Origin: HKST-UBA178 sp965223815
GTDB taxonomy: Bacteria; Pseudomonadota; Gammaproteobacteria; Chromatiales; Chromatiaceae
DNA: 64,000 nt
Direction of reading: 5' to 3'
NCBI GenBank assembly: GCA_965223815.1
Contig: OZ245019.1
Span: forward strand, 1,922,001-1,986,000
The translations under genes were made by a program, and so were the position numbers. Shown in pieces: positions 32,868 to 42,700 of this stretch (position 1 is its first letter; each line of letters starts with the position of its first letter). The notes beneath the pieces were generated by a model. That model was not told where the DNA came from. It did not search any database and worked only from the letters and a program-made list of their open reading frames with translations.

Positions 32868-35636
32868 TCAGTGCTCTGGAATGGGCTGAGGCGGCAGGCC
32901 CCGTTCGGCTGCTGTTGGCACACTACTGGGCGAAGCGGTGGGAAGCGCCTGGGTATCCATTGTTGATCCCGGCGTACTCGGCGTTGGTCGGTCCCTCAGC
33001 TCCTGCAGCCAACGCTTCAACAGCGCTGATTCCGGAATCTGCGGTACCAGCTGTTCCAGGAGTGCTTCCAGTACCTGCAGCGGATGCTCCGTTGCAGCCG
33101 GTAGGTGCGTGCCGGCCTTGGTATCCAACATGCGCGCCATTGCCTGGCGAAACGTTATCTCGTCAGAATAAAAGATACGAACAGTTCCACCGTTGGCGCG
33201 ATTGGGGCCTTTCAACTCGGGGACATAATTCCGGGTAAAGTTCATGAAGGCTTTGCGCAGCAGGTTCTCCGCCTCATCAACCCGTTCCGCCGCTATCCTT
33301 CCCCTTGCCAACTGCTCCCAAAGTTCATTCTCTATCAGGAACACGGCCTTGTCCCACACCACCACATCTATGATGTGACCGAAATCTATTATGGTCCGGC
33401 CATCGATCTCAGAGCGGCGTGGAAGCCATTTCCATTTACCGCTGTCGTTAACGTAATAGCGCCAATCAGGCTGCTTTTCGGTGCCCAGATTGATCGCCAG
33501 TGGAGGATCCTGCTGCGCCCAGTATCTATGAAGCAACTTGTCGTCACGCAGGTGATCGAAATAGCGTCTTGCGTGTCTTAACTGTATCCGCGTTTTCGGC
33601 AGGCCCAGTGCATCGAGCAGCTCACGGTAGGCCTGTCCAGCCTGTGCGGGGTCAAAACCAAGCCCGCTACGATTGGATTGAAACCAATCCCACATTTTAC
33701 CGGGCTGGGGTTTCGATGCGGCCAGCCGTGATAGCGAGGTTGGTGCCTGCTCAAAGGCAACCTGACCCTGACGTGCCACCAGTTCCGGAATCTGTTCCGT
33801 ATCCAGGTCCGCCGCCGAATAGGATGGGATGTTGGAGTCCCAGGAAATGCGCTCCGCTTCGAAATCACCAAAAAGATCTTTCCAGAGACTGTCTGCATCG
33901 CGAGGTGGAAGGGTACTTTCTGTTGGGGAGGTCGTTGCCGGTAAGTGGCCAGCAGGCTCTGCCAGTGGTGCGCTCCCCAGGCCGGAGTCCGGGCTATTGA
34001 TCTTGTTCACACCGGAAGACTCGGAAAGCTTGGCAACGCCTTTTGCGTCGCCCGTGGAGGGGATTGCAGGCTGCCCTTGAAGCGGGTCGGTAGTATCCGC
34101 CCGCGCTATCCTGGGTGTTCGCTTCGGCAACAACGTAGTAATCGGCAGGGCGAAGAACAGGATCTCTACCAGAAGCAACAGGCCTTCGCTCCATGCCGTC
34201 TGGCCGGTTTCTATCGCTTCGAGCGTTGGGTCGATCAGGCGAAAGGCCTCTTCGGCATCGCTTGCGGCGGCAAGCGCGGAGGCCTCACGGTATTTTTCCA
34301 TCTGAATGCCGGTCGCAATCGCCCCGATCGCAAGTTCCAGTACCAGCGTCCCAACCACGAAAGCCGGTCCGAGTATCACTCCACCGACGAGCAGGGCAAG
34401 TCCAGTAGCCGCCAGCACCCAGGTCACCGGAGCCCACTTGTCTCCCGGCACCCGCAATCTGCTTTCGTATTCTATTACCCTGAACAGCGGATCCTGGGTT
34501 GCATCGCCGGATTTTCCCGGCCGGCAGAATACGTCCGCTCCGCTCTGCAGGTAGAGCGGCTGGGCGGCTTGATAGCTCTTGGCCGACGTGGCCAGGGTGG
34601 CGGGATCGATGGACAAGGCGGTCAGGTTGCTCCTCAACTCGGTGTAGAGCAGGCTGAAAACCCGTCCGCCGATGGCCTCGGGGTCAAAGTCGCCCCCATG
34701 AGGTAGCATCGCCCGGCGCATGGAAAGGGGTGTTTTCCAAACACGATCCGCCAGCGCCAGGATCGGGTGGGCCATCAACAGGGACTGCCGCAGTGCGAGA
34801 CTGTCGGAATGGCCGACCAGAGCGGCAATATCCTCCCGATCATTCAGATCCGAGGCCCAGCTCTGCCAGCTAAGGCTGTGGTCTCTGACGATGTCTTCCG
34901 CCCGGATACGGGGATAGAGCTCCGGGATGTAACCGGCTGCTATCGCGCTCTCTTCGGTGGCGAAGACGAAAGGAAATTCGGAGCGGCAGGACAAGACGAT
35001 GGCCGCTGCTACACCGAGGTCGAAAAGTTGATCCGCCGCGGTATAACGGGCGGCGATCTCGTTCAGGTTTTCCTGGCGTTTTTTCCAAACCTGCTGCAGT
35101 GCAACCTGGGTAACGCCCAAGATGTGGTCATGCAGCCGCTTCACGTCGCTGGAATAAGCGCTCTCATAGGGTGGTGCGACCTGGTTGCGATAGGCAGTTT
35201 CCAGTGCTGCGTCGGCTTGTTTTCTGGCAATCTCCAGCTCTTCTACGAGCCGGTCTTGCTTCTCCTGCTCATTGCTCAGTATTGCCTCGAGGGTGCTTTG
35301 CTGTTGCGGGAGCGAGTGGCTCGGCTTCAAGCCCACCTCGTTCACCATGCCCTGCCTGACTCTTTCGGCACGCCGGTCGATCTGCGCTTGCAATCGTCGG
35401 ACCTCACCCTTTTTCTCAAGGTATGCGGCATAAGGCGCGGCTGTTCGCAGGCGCGTGCTCGCGGCCAGCGAGTCTGGCCCGGGCTGGGGAAGCTGTGGTT
35501 TATCGGGTACATCTTGGCGACTTGAAGCAACGGCGGGGCCGGTTGGCACAAATCCCGCTGTGCCAAAGTTATCCGGTGTCCCCAGACGCTCGGCTGTCGT
35601 CAGGCCGCCAGCGCTATGATTGAGGGGCTCGGACAC
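32868..35636 (-). CDS. Large membrane-associated protein with possible C-terminal nuclease-toxin domain
   Basis: 922 residues from a GTG that overlaps the stop of the upstream giant gene by one base (TAGTG). Residues 1-65 are Pro/Ala-rich and probably disordered. Residues 70-150 are charged helices with coiled-coil character (KKGEVRRLQAQIDRRAERVR; EEQEKQ-like blocks). Two hydrophobic hairpins lie at about 402-444 and 484-504. A Pro/Ser linker (510-585) leads to a globular part at 590-850 with GRTIIDFGHIIDVVVW (GH at 753-754, Asp757) and NRANGG (812-817). The GHxxD pattern recalls GH-E/HNH-like toxin nucleases. No annotated family is certain. No immunity gene is evident behind it. Confidence 0.55.
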   Translation of the reverse strand: MSEPLNHSAGGLTTAERLGTPDNFGTAGFVPTGPAVASSRQDVPDKPQLPQPGPDSLAASTRLRTAAPYAAYLEKKGEVRRLQAQIDRRAERVRQGMVNEVGLKPSHSLPQQQSTLEAILSNEQEKQDRLVEELEIARKQADAALETAYRNQVAPPYESAYSSDVKRLHDHILGVTQVALQQVWKKRQENLNEIAARYTAADQLFDLGVAAAIVLSCRSEFPFVFATEESAIAAGYIPELYPRIRAEDIVRDHSLSWQSWASDLNDREDIAALVGHSDSLALRQSLLMAHPILALADRVWKTPLSMRRAMLPHGGDFDPEAIGGRVFSLLYTELRSNLTALSIDPATLATSAKSYQAAQPLYLQSGADVFCRPGKSGDATQDPLFRVIEYESRLRVPGDKWAPVTWVLAATGLALLVGGVILGPAFVVGTLVLELAIGAIATGIQMEKYREASALAAASDAEEAFRLIDPTLEAIETGQTAWSEGLLLLVEILFFALPITTLLPKRTPRIARADTTDPLQGQPAIPSTGDAKGVAKLSESSGVNKINSPDSGLGSAPLAEPAGHLPATTSPTESTLPPRDADSLWKDLFGDFEAERISWDSNIPSYSAADLDTEQIPELVARQGQVAFEQAPTSLSRLAASKPQPGKMWDWFQSNRSGLGFDPAQAGQAYRELLDALGLPKTRIQLRHARRYFDHLRDDKLLHRYWAQQDPPLAINLGTEKQPDWRYYVNDSGKWKWLPRRSEIDGRTIIDFGHIIDVVVWDKAVFLIENELWEQLARGRIAAERVDEAENLLRKAFMNFTRNYVPELKGPNRANGGTVRIFYSDEITFRQAMARMLDTKAGTHLPAATEHPLQVLEALLEQLVPQIPESALLKRWLQELRDRPTPSTPGSTMDTQALPTASPSSVPTAAERGLPPQPIPEH

Positions 35637-38600
35637 TACTCTGTGTCAACCGAAATACTGGGCGTGGTGCCCTGGATCTCGATGCGTTTGTCGATATCCG
35701 GGTCCCCGAGTTCCGCGGCTTTCAACAGATCCCCTCGGCGCAGTACTTCCAACTCTGCCATGCGGGCTTCGGCCGAGGCCTTGGCGGCATCGTGAGCCCG
35801 ATGCTGGAGCTTGAAGTCTTCCAGTAGGGTGTGTGCCCCAGGCAGGGCCTCAATGAACAATTCGCCCGTGGGAACGATGATCTCCTGACTGGCGCTATGG
35901 GCCTGCTCCAGGGTTTCCACCAGCCAGTCGGCGATATCCTTTTTGTCTTCTTCTGTGGTCTCTGGGTGGGTCCAGGCGCAGTGGGCCAGTTCCACCGCCT
36001 CTTCGGCGGTGGGTATGTCACCGAAAGGATCGGGGTCAGTCACACCAAATTCAGTGTCGAGGTAGTCCACGGCCATAGTTGTTGTGAGGGCATTGGCTTC
36101 CCGCAGCGGGAAGATGCCGTAGTTACCCTTAAAGCCAATCAGCCGGGAGAGATCGGCTACCTGGTGCAGCTTTCGTGTTACCTCCAGGGATATTTCGGGT
36201 GGCAGCAGTTTTCCTTGGGGCTCCGGATTAAGTAATCCTGCCACCGGTGGCGCAGCGGCACGCTGATATCCGGGGACTTGGGAAGGGGCGTAGGTGAAGA
36301 CCCCGTTCCAGCTGGGCCAGACGACCTCCAGGTCGTAGAGGCGCATGTAGCGCTCATCAGGGTGTTCGTGACGCCAGATCGCCTGCATGTAGTGAAGTAT
36401 GTTGGATTTGACATGCAGAATCAGTTTGTCGATTCGCACCCGACGGTTCAAACGATCGCGGACTGCCTGAATATATCGCTCGGTGGCCACCTCCAGCGCC
36501 CCAATCCCGCTTCGTAATGCCGCCTGTGCCGCAGCTAGGTCAGTGTCTGCCCAGTCGAGCGCTTCGCGGCCGCTGTCCTCGGGACTGGTGACAGGGGCTT
36601 CGGTACTCTCGGAGGCATCGGGTACTTTCTTGAACAACGCGTCGGCCACCAGCGCTCCTACGCCGCCCGTGGCAACCAATGCGACATCTTTGACGGCATC
36701 CAGTAAATTGTTGTCTTCAGCTTCGGCCGCCGCCACCCTGGCAACCTCGGCAGCGCGTTCGATTGCGGCGCGAGCCTCCTCTCGCAGGGCGGCGTGGCCT
36801 TGCATCTGCTCCTTGAGTTCACCAACGATGGCGATTTGAGTTTTCCACTGCTCCTCGTAGATCTCCACGGCCAGTTCGTCGCCGGCGAAGTCCTGGGACA
36901 GGGTTCGCAGCACCGGGTGCAGGCTGTCGTCCAACAACACTTTGCGCAGAATCCACTCCTGTTTCAATAACCAGGCCTCATCGATCAGGTGTGGAGCAGG
37001 GACGTCATAGGCGACCAGTATCACAGGCTGTACGTCGTAGAGTCTCTCGGTCACCTGAAAACGACGCTGCAATTCGTAAAAGAGGTAAGTCACGGTCAGC
37101 TCGTTGTTGGGGTTGGTGACCTCGCGCTCCTCCGACATTTCGCTTTCGAAGCCCTGCTCCGCATTGACCTCAACTTTTCTCTCATCGCGAAACTCCTGGG
37201 CATTGGAGCGAGTGGATTCACGAATGTCGCTCTTGGTTTGACTCGATTCCATACTCTGGTCGAAACCAAAGTCACCCCCCCCACTAAAGGTGATACCCAA
37301 CTCGAAGCCAAGTTGGGCGCTGGTGCTGGCGTTGAGGGAGGATTGGGTACGGCGCATGATTTCGCCTTCGCTGCGGGCACTGTTCTCGATCTCCAAGTTT
37401 TGCGCATCCAGGCTGCTTGTCGTTCGAGTCGACGAAGAGGAACGCCTAACCTTGCGCGAGATCCGGTAACGTCGCGTCTCGTTTGGCGCAAGCGCGATAG
37501 TCCCGGCGAGATCACCGGGTTGATAGGTTACCGGCTGCCACTCCTGTCTGTATGTGGTGAGTAAGCCGTAGTTGTAGCTGTCTGCCACGAATACATCGAA
37601 CTGATAGGGTTGGGCGATCTCTGTTTTTAGGTCTGATATCAGCTCATCGACGCGCCCGATCCGCGCCCCTGTTGACTCGGTCACTCCCTGAAGAATCTCA
37701 TTGGCCTCGGTCTCGCTCCAGTCGCTGATGTAAGCCCCGTAGACTGTCAGGTCGGTCGGCAACCAGTCGCTGGGGTAATTTTTGAATTTGTCGAGTTGGG
37801 AAAGCGGTATAGTGTTGGGGAGCGAGACGCCAGGACTCTCCAGCGTATGGTTTTCGCTAACGTAGATATGCACGTCGTAGAGAAAACCCAGCTTGTCGCG
37901 CTCATAAGGAGTCAGGTCATGCCACTTGTCGGCGATCTCGGGGATCCATGCGGATAACTGGCTGTCAGTGAGAATACTTGAACCCATCGCCGCGGCAGCA
38001 TCTTGCAGAGTGTCCAGTAGTTCATGCAGCTCTGCCACTTCGCCGAGCTCCTCCGTCAGCGCCTCCAGATTTACCTCATCCGGCATGGTGCTTACGAGGC
38101 TGTCGTAAAGCTCCTTCACCTGGGAAACCATTCCGCTATCCACTAGGCCGGTCCAGGTATCCTCCCAGGCGATCTGGAGGTTATGAAAATCATAATAGGA
38201 AGTGGCATCTGCGGGACCAGAGGGCACTTCGGTACCAAGACTACTCGCTACTTCGGTAACTGTCGGCCTTGCCCCGGTCACCGCGGGTTCGTTCATTTTC
38301 TCTATCAGCGCGTCTATTTGGGATGCATCGCTGGCGGATGCGAGTGCGGGTGGATCCGGCTGGTCCGGATCTGGGTCCGATTCCACCTCTGATCCGTCCT
38401 CGGAAGCCATCTCCTCGATCTCTGCCTCCGCCTGTTTGCGCATTTGGCATAGCTCCAGGGGGCTTGCCTTCGCCTTTGCCTGGTTTCCCGGCATGATAAG
38501 AGGCAGCAGTTGATCGAACCGATCCGGTGAAACGGTCCCACCGGGTTCAGGCAGCATGTTGGCAACCGAGCCAGGTCTTACCGTGATCCCGCTTTGCCCA

Positions 38601-39253
38601 TTTATAGCGGCCTGACCAATGCGCTCCACTCCTTCGCGAATGACGCGATCCAGTCGCTCCGATGGATCATGCTGTGTGGGAATAAAGTGGGGAACGCGCT
38701 TTTTCCCCAGCGGTTTTTGGCCCAGGAATTTTTCTGCGAATTCCCGGCCCGCGCGGCGGCGAGTAAAGCCATGGTGAACCCGGTTGCCTACCACCTCGCC
38801 TTCGGCCCGTCGAACCCTTTCCTCCTGTGCCAGCCGCTCGGCCAAGATATCGGTATAAGAGCGACGGGGCGTGCCGGCCGGCTGGGGCTGGGGTGTAACA
38901 TCCCCGCCTGGCCAATCGGGTCCATCCGGCGAGGGTGCGGGAATCTCAGCTGGAGTGCGCGCAATCGTCAACTCCACCCGGTCAGGGATCCTCCGTGCGA
39001 TCGTTGGTCGAGTTTGGTGCAGGACCTCTCCGGAGTCGGCATCGAGGACCAGTAGCGCCAGGCGTTGTGTTCCCCTGACTTCGTCGTTTTCATATTGCCA
39101 TTGACCGTTGGCCGATGTCTGTCCTTCGGCAATAACCTGTCCTTGGGATAGAACGTCAGTAGCGGTTCCAGCACGAACGGGAGCGACCAAACGAATCAAG
39201 ACGCCAGCCGCAGGCTGTTGATCCTCGTAGCGTATTTGAAATGTCACCTTCAT
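35636..39253 (-). CDS. Giant protein of unknown function with N-terminal transthyretin-like domain
   Basis: 1205 residues from the ATG at 39253 with AAGGAA upstream; a frame start at 39298 would add a hydrophobic stretch but lacks a site. Residues 1-100 look like a transthyretin/carboxypeptidase-regulatory beta-sandwich (IRYEDQQPAAGVLIRLVAP ... ANGQWQYENDEV). A Pro-rich and acidic region follows (to about 330), then helices; a Ser/Thr-rich stretch near 620-720 (SSSSTRTTSSLDAQN; GITFSGGGDFGFDQS) that ends in NPNNELTVTYLFYELQRRF; a long Ala/Glu helix; and a C-terminal PTGELFIEALPGAHTLLEDF. No signal peptide. I recall similar blocks in large uncharacterised bacterial proteins but cannot name a family. 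Translationally coupled to the downstream 922-residue gene. Confidence 0.6.
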   Translation of the reverse strand: MKVTFQIRYEDQQPAAGVLIRLVAPVRAGTATDVLSQGQVIAEGQTSANGQWQYENDEVRGTQRLALLVLDADSGEVLHQTRPTIARRIPDRVELTIARTPAEIPAPSPDGPDWPGGDVTPQPQPAGTPRRSYTDILAERLAQEERVRRAEGEVVGNRVHHGFTRRRAGREFAEKFLGQKPLGKKRVPHFIPTQHDPSERLDRVIREGVERIGQAAINGQSGITVRPGSVANMLPEPGGTVSPDRFDQLLPLIMPGNQAKAKASPLELCQMRKQAEAEIEEMASEDGSEVESDPDPDQPDPPALASASDASQIDALIEKMNEPAVTGARPTVTEVASSLGTEVPSGPADATSYYDFHNLQIAWEDTWTGLVDSGMVSQVKELYDSLVSTMPDEVNLEALTEELGEVAELHELLDTLQDAAAAMGSSILTDSQLSAWIPEIADKWHDLTPYERDKLGFLYDVHIYVSENHTLESPGVSLPNTIPLSQLDKFKNYPSDWLPTDLTVYGAYISDWSETEANEILQGVTESTGARIGRVDELISDLKTEIAQPYQFDVFVADSYNYGLLTTYRQEWQPVTYQPGDLAGTIALAPNETRRYRISRKVRRSSSSTRTTSSLDAQNLEIENSARSEGEIMRRTQSSLNASTSAQLGFELGITFSGGGDFGFDQSMESSQTKSDIRESTRSNAQEFRDERKVEVNAEQGFESEMSEEREVTNPNNELTVTYLFYELQRRFQVTERLYDVQPVILVAYDVPAPHLIDEAWLLKQEWILRKVLLDDSLHPVLRTLSQDFAGDELAVEIYEEQWKTQIAIVGELKEQMQGHAALREEARAAIERAAEVARVAAAEAEDNNLLDAVKDVALVATGGVGALVADALFKKVPDASESTEAPVTSPEDSGREALDWADTDLAAAQAALRSGIGALEVATERYIQAVRDRLNRRVRIDKLILHVKSNILHYMQAIWRHEHPDERYMRLYDLEVVWPSWNGVFTYAPSQVPGYQRAAAPPVAGLLNPEPQGKLLPPEISLEVTRKLHQVADLSRLIGFKGNYGIFPLREANALTTTMAVDYLDTEFGVTDPDPFGDIPTAEEAVELAHCAWTHPETTEEDKKDIADWLVETLEQAHSASQEIIVPTGELFIEALPGAHTLLEDFKLQHRAHDAAKASAEARMAELEVLRRGDLLKAAELGDPDIDKRIEIQGTTPSISVDTE

Positions 39254-39753
39254 GGTTGTTCCTTGCAGAAGCAGTATCAACAGTGACCTGGGAAACAATA
39301 AAGATCCAAGTAGGATCCCCGTGGACTAGTATTGAAAATAGACCAAATATCTCGAAGGCGGTAGGTTGAGTCACACCCAGCCGAAAGATGAGGTGAGGTT
39401 AGTTTGTTCTGCAGTATCTGCAGCTAAGCGCATCCTGGAATTGCAAGTATCGCATTTATGAAACCAAGGCGGTTTCATAAACTAACATACGAAATTTGTG
39501 GTCATGCAGTCGGCATAGCAACTATCTTTCTGGGCCATATGGAAGTGCACGCGTCTTTTCCAAAAGGCCCATGGAAGAGATGATCTTTCGCTTAAGATGC
39601 CAGGCGCTTCGGCCCAGTCGGATTGTCGACTATCGGATTGGGTTCCAGGGCAGGGACTCTCCCGTGAATGGTCGCCACATATGGACACGACCTTGGACTT
39701 AGGAACTTCTACTGAAGCAAGAGGCAGAAAGAAACATTGGAGTGAGTGTGGTC
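39254..39753. other. Gene-free region between the giant-protein module and putA
   Basis: About 500 bp between divergent genes. It holds the perfect inverted repeat at 39455-39481 and otherwise no convincing gene; short ORFs on both strands lack family resemblance. Promoters of the module and of putA should lie here. Confidence 0.45.
39455..39481. promoter_or_regulatory. Perfect 11-bp inverted repeat, candidate operator
   Basis: TTTATGAAACC, AAGGC, GGTTTCATAAA: 11-bp arms, 5-base spacer, no mismatch. It is about 200 bp before the start of the giant-protein gene (minus) and about 275 bp before putA (plus). AT-rich outer arms and no T-run after it suit a regulator site better than a terminator. 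The binding protein is unknown. Confidence 0.5.
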
Positions 39754-42700
39754 ATGACAAGCCTTTCAGAATTAAGAGAACAAATTTCACAACAGCGCTT
39801 TCGTGACGAAACCCGTGCTGTCGAACAACTCCATTCTAACGCTGTATTGGAACAATTTGAGCGGCGCCGGATTGTCGATCGTGCCGCAGCCCTGGTGCAT
39901 TCCATACGAAACAACGAGCAACCGGGATTGATGGAGCAGTTCCTCGTCGAGTACGAACTCTCCAACAACGAGGGCGTTGCCTTGATGTGTCTGGCTGAAG
40001 CCTATCTGCGGACTCCCGACGCGTTGTCACTCGATGCGCTTATTCGGGACAAGATAGGCCCCGGTGACTGGGGAAGCCATCTCGGCGCCGAAAGCTCTTT
40101 TCTCGTCAATGCATCAACCTGGGCATTGATGCTGACAGGTCGGATGTTCAGGGAGCGTGAACCGGGTGAACTGCCTATGTCCGAGGTAATGCTGGAGACC
40201 CTTGCTCGACTGGGTGAGCCATTGACCCAAAAAGCGATAGAGCAGGCGATGAAAACACTGGGGAAACAATTCGTTCTCGGCAGGGATATCGACGAGGCGA
40301 TGCGGCAATCCCAGAAGGGGCTTAATCGGGATTACCGCTATTCCTTCGATATGTTGGGAGAAGCCGCGATAACCGCTAAGGATGCAGATAAGTATTTCGC
40401 TGCATACAGCGAGGCGATAGCTGCTATCGCCGTTCGGTCAACCTCGAAAGATATCCACTCCAACCCGGGGATTTCGGTGAAGCTCTCGGCGTTGCATCCT
40501 CGCTACGAGTACACCCAGCATCACCGAGTAATGGATCAACTGACGGAGCTTGTGCTGTCACTGGCGAAACAGGCTTATGCGGCCAATATCGGATTTACCA
40601 TAGACGCGGAAGAGGCGGACCGGCTCGATTTATCACTGGATCTCATTGAAGCGGTCTTGAGCAGCCCTGAATTGGCTGGTTGGGATGGTTTCGGTGTCGT
40701 AGTACAGACTTACTTGAAACAGGCGCCGCTGACGATACGATGGCTTGTGGCGTTGGCTGAGACCCTGAACCGACGCATTACGGTTCGCCTGGTGAAAGGT
40801 GCGTACTGGGACTATGAGATAAAACACGCTCAGGTACTCGGAATGGAAAATTATCCGGTGTACACAAGAAAAGTTTCGACCGATGTGTGTTACCTCTATT
40901 GTGCTCGACAACTGCTCAATGCTTCTGATGTTGTCTATCCTCAATTCGCGACCCACAACGCCCATACCGCCAGTGCGCTCCTTGAAATGATAAAGCCGCA
41001 ACAGCTGTTTGAATTCCAGCGTCTGCATGGCATGGGTGAAGCGCTGCATCAACTATTGCTGGACCAACATAAGGCGAAATGCAGAATCTATGCTCCAGTG
41101 GGTGTGCACAAGGACTTGCTGGCCTATTTGGTGAGAAGGTTGCTCGAGAACGGTTCCAATAGCTCTTTTGTAAACAGGCTGATGGACAAGAATACGCACG
41201 TTGAGCAACTGGTGTCGGATCCCTATTCAGTAATGCAGTCATTGAGTGTACCTACCAATCCGAATATTCCCCTGCCGGTGGATCTCTATGGCGGAAGTCG
41301 CCGCAACTCCAGGGGGCTCAATCTCAATCTTCCATTGCATGCAAGGGTGCTCGAAAACGAACTGGCGCGCTTTCAGGGTGGCCACTGGGAGGCCCGACCG
41401 TTGATACCGGGACATGATCACAGGGCCGCTGGTTATTCAGTCTATTCACCTGCAGATAGAGCCTTGAAAGTTGGCAAGGTAATTGATGCGGATGAATGTT
41501 GCGTCAACAAGGCTTTTGAAAATGCGCGAAGCGCTTTTGCAGATTGGTCAAATCGCGCAGTTGCAGAAAGAGCGTCAATATTAGAAAGGGTAGCCGAACT
41601 CTATCAGGCGAACCGGGCGGAATTGATAGCGCTGCTCACCTTGGAGGCGGGGAAAACCCAGTCGGATGGAATTTCTGAAATTCGTGAGGCAATTGATTTC
41701 TGTCGCTACTATGCAGTTCAAGCCCGGCAACAATTGGCAGCTGGGAAGACGTTGGGGATCGGACCCGTTGTGTGCATCTCTCCCTGGAACTTTCCATTGG
41801 CCATTTTTACCGGGCAGGTCGTTGCAGCACTGGTTTGCGGTAATCCGGTACTGGCAAAACCAGCGGAGCAGTCTTCGCTTGTCGCATACCGCGCAGTAGA
41901 GCTGATGCACCAGGCGGGTGTACCCGAGCAGATTTTGCAGTTTGTTCCCGGTGCCGGTGTCACCATCGGTCGCGCATTGACATCACACAGCCAGGTCAAG
42001 GGCGTCTGTTTTACCGGTTCCATAGAGACCGCCGAACTCATAGATAGGGCCCTCGCGGAACATGCGGATCCGGACTGCCGTCTGATAGCGGAAACCGGTG
42101 GTTTGAACACGATGATAGTTGATTCGACCGCGTTGCTCGAGCAGGCGGTGGGGGACATAATCACCTCAGCGTTCCAAAGCGCGGGACAGCGTTGCTCTGC
42201 TTTGAGAATACTCTGCATTCAAGAAGAGATAGAGCAGCCCCTGCTGGAAATGCTGGAAGGCGCGGCCCAGGAGCTGGTAATCGGCGATCCCAGGGCGGCG
42301 TCAACGGATGTAGGGCCTGTCATCGATAAGCACGCCAGGGAAGCAATTACTGAACACTGTGAGCAAATGACCCTAAAAGGACGTCTGTTATTCAGTGTGA
42401 AGCTGCCGCCGGCGGCAGCGGACGGCTTTTTCGTACCACCTATGGCATTCCGACTCGATAGTCTTGAAGAGCTCAGGCAGGAGGTATTCGGGCCTGTCCT
42501 GCATGTTGTTTCGTTCCAGGCGGAAAAAATTGGTGAGCTCGTTGACCGAATAAACAACAGCGGTTTTGGCTTGACCATGGGAATTCATAGCAGAGTAGAC
42601 ACGCGTGTGCGGCGCATATGTCATGACGCCAAAGTCGGCAATATTTATGTAAATCGCAACCAGATCGGCGCGGTGGTGGGTGTACAGCCTTTTGGCGGTG

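Noticed and set aside
33105..35525. Several plus-strand ORFs within the giant-protein genes
   Set aside because: Antisense shadows of the long minus-strand frames, with unnatural composition.
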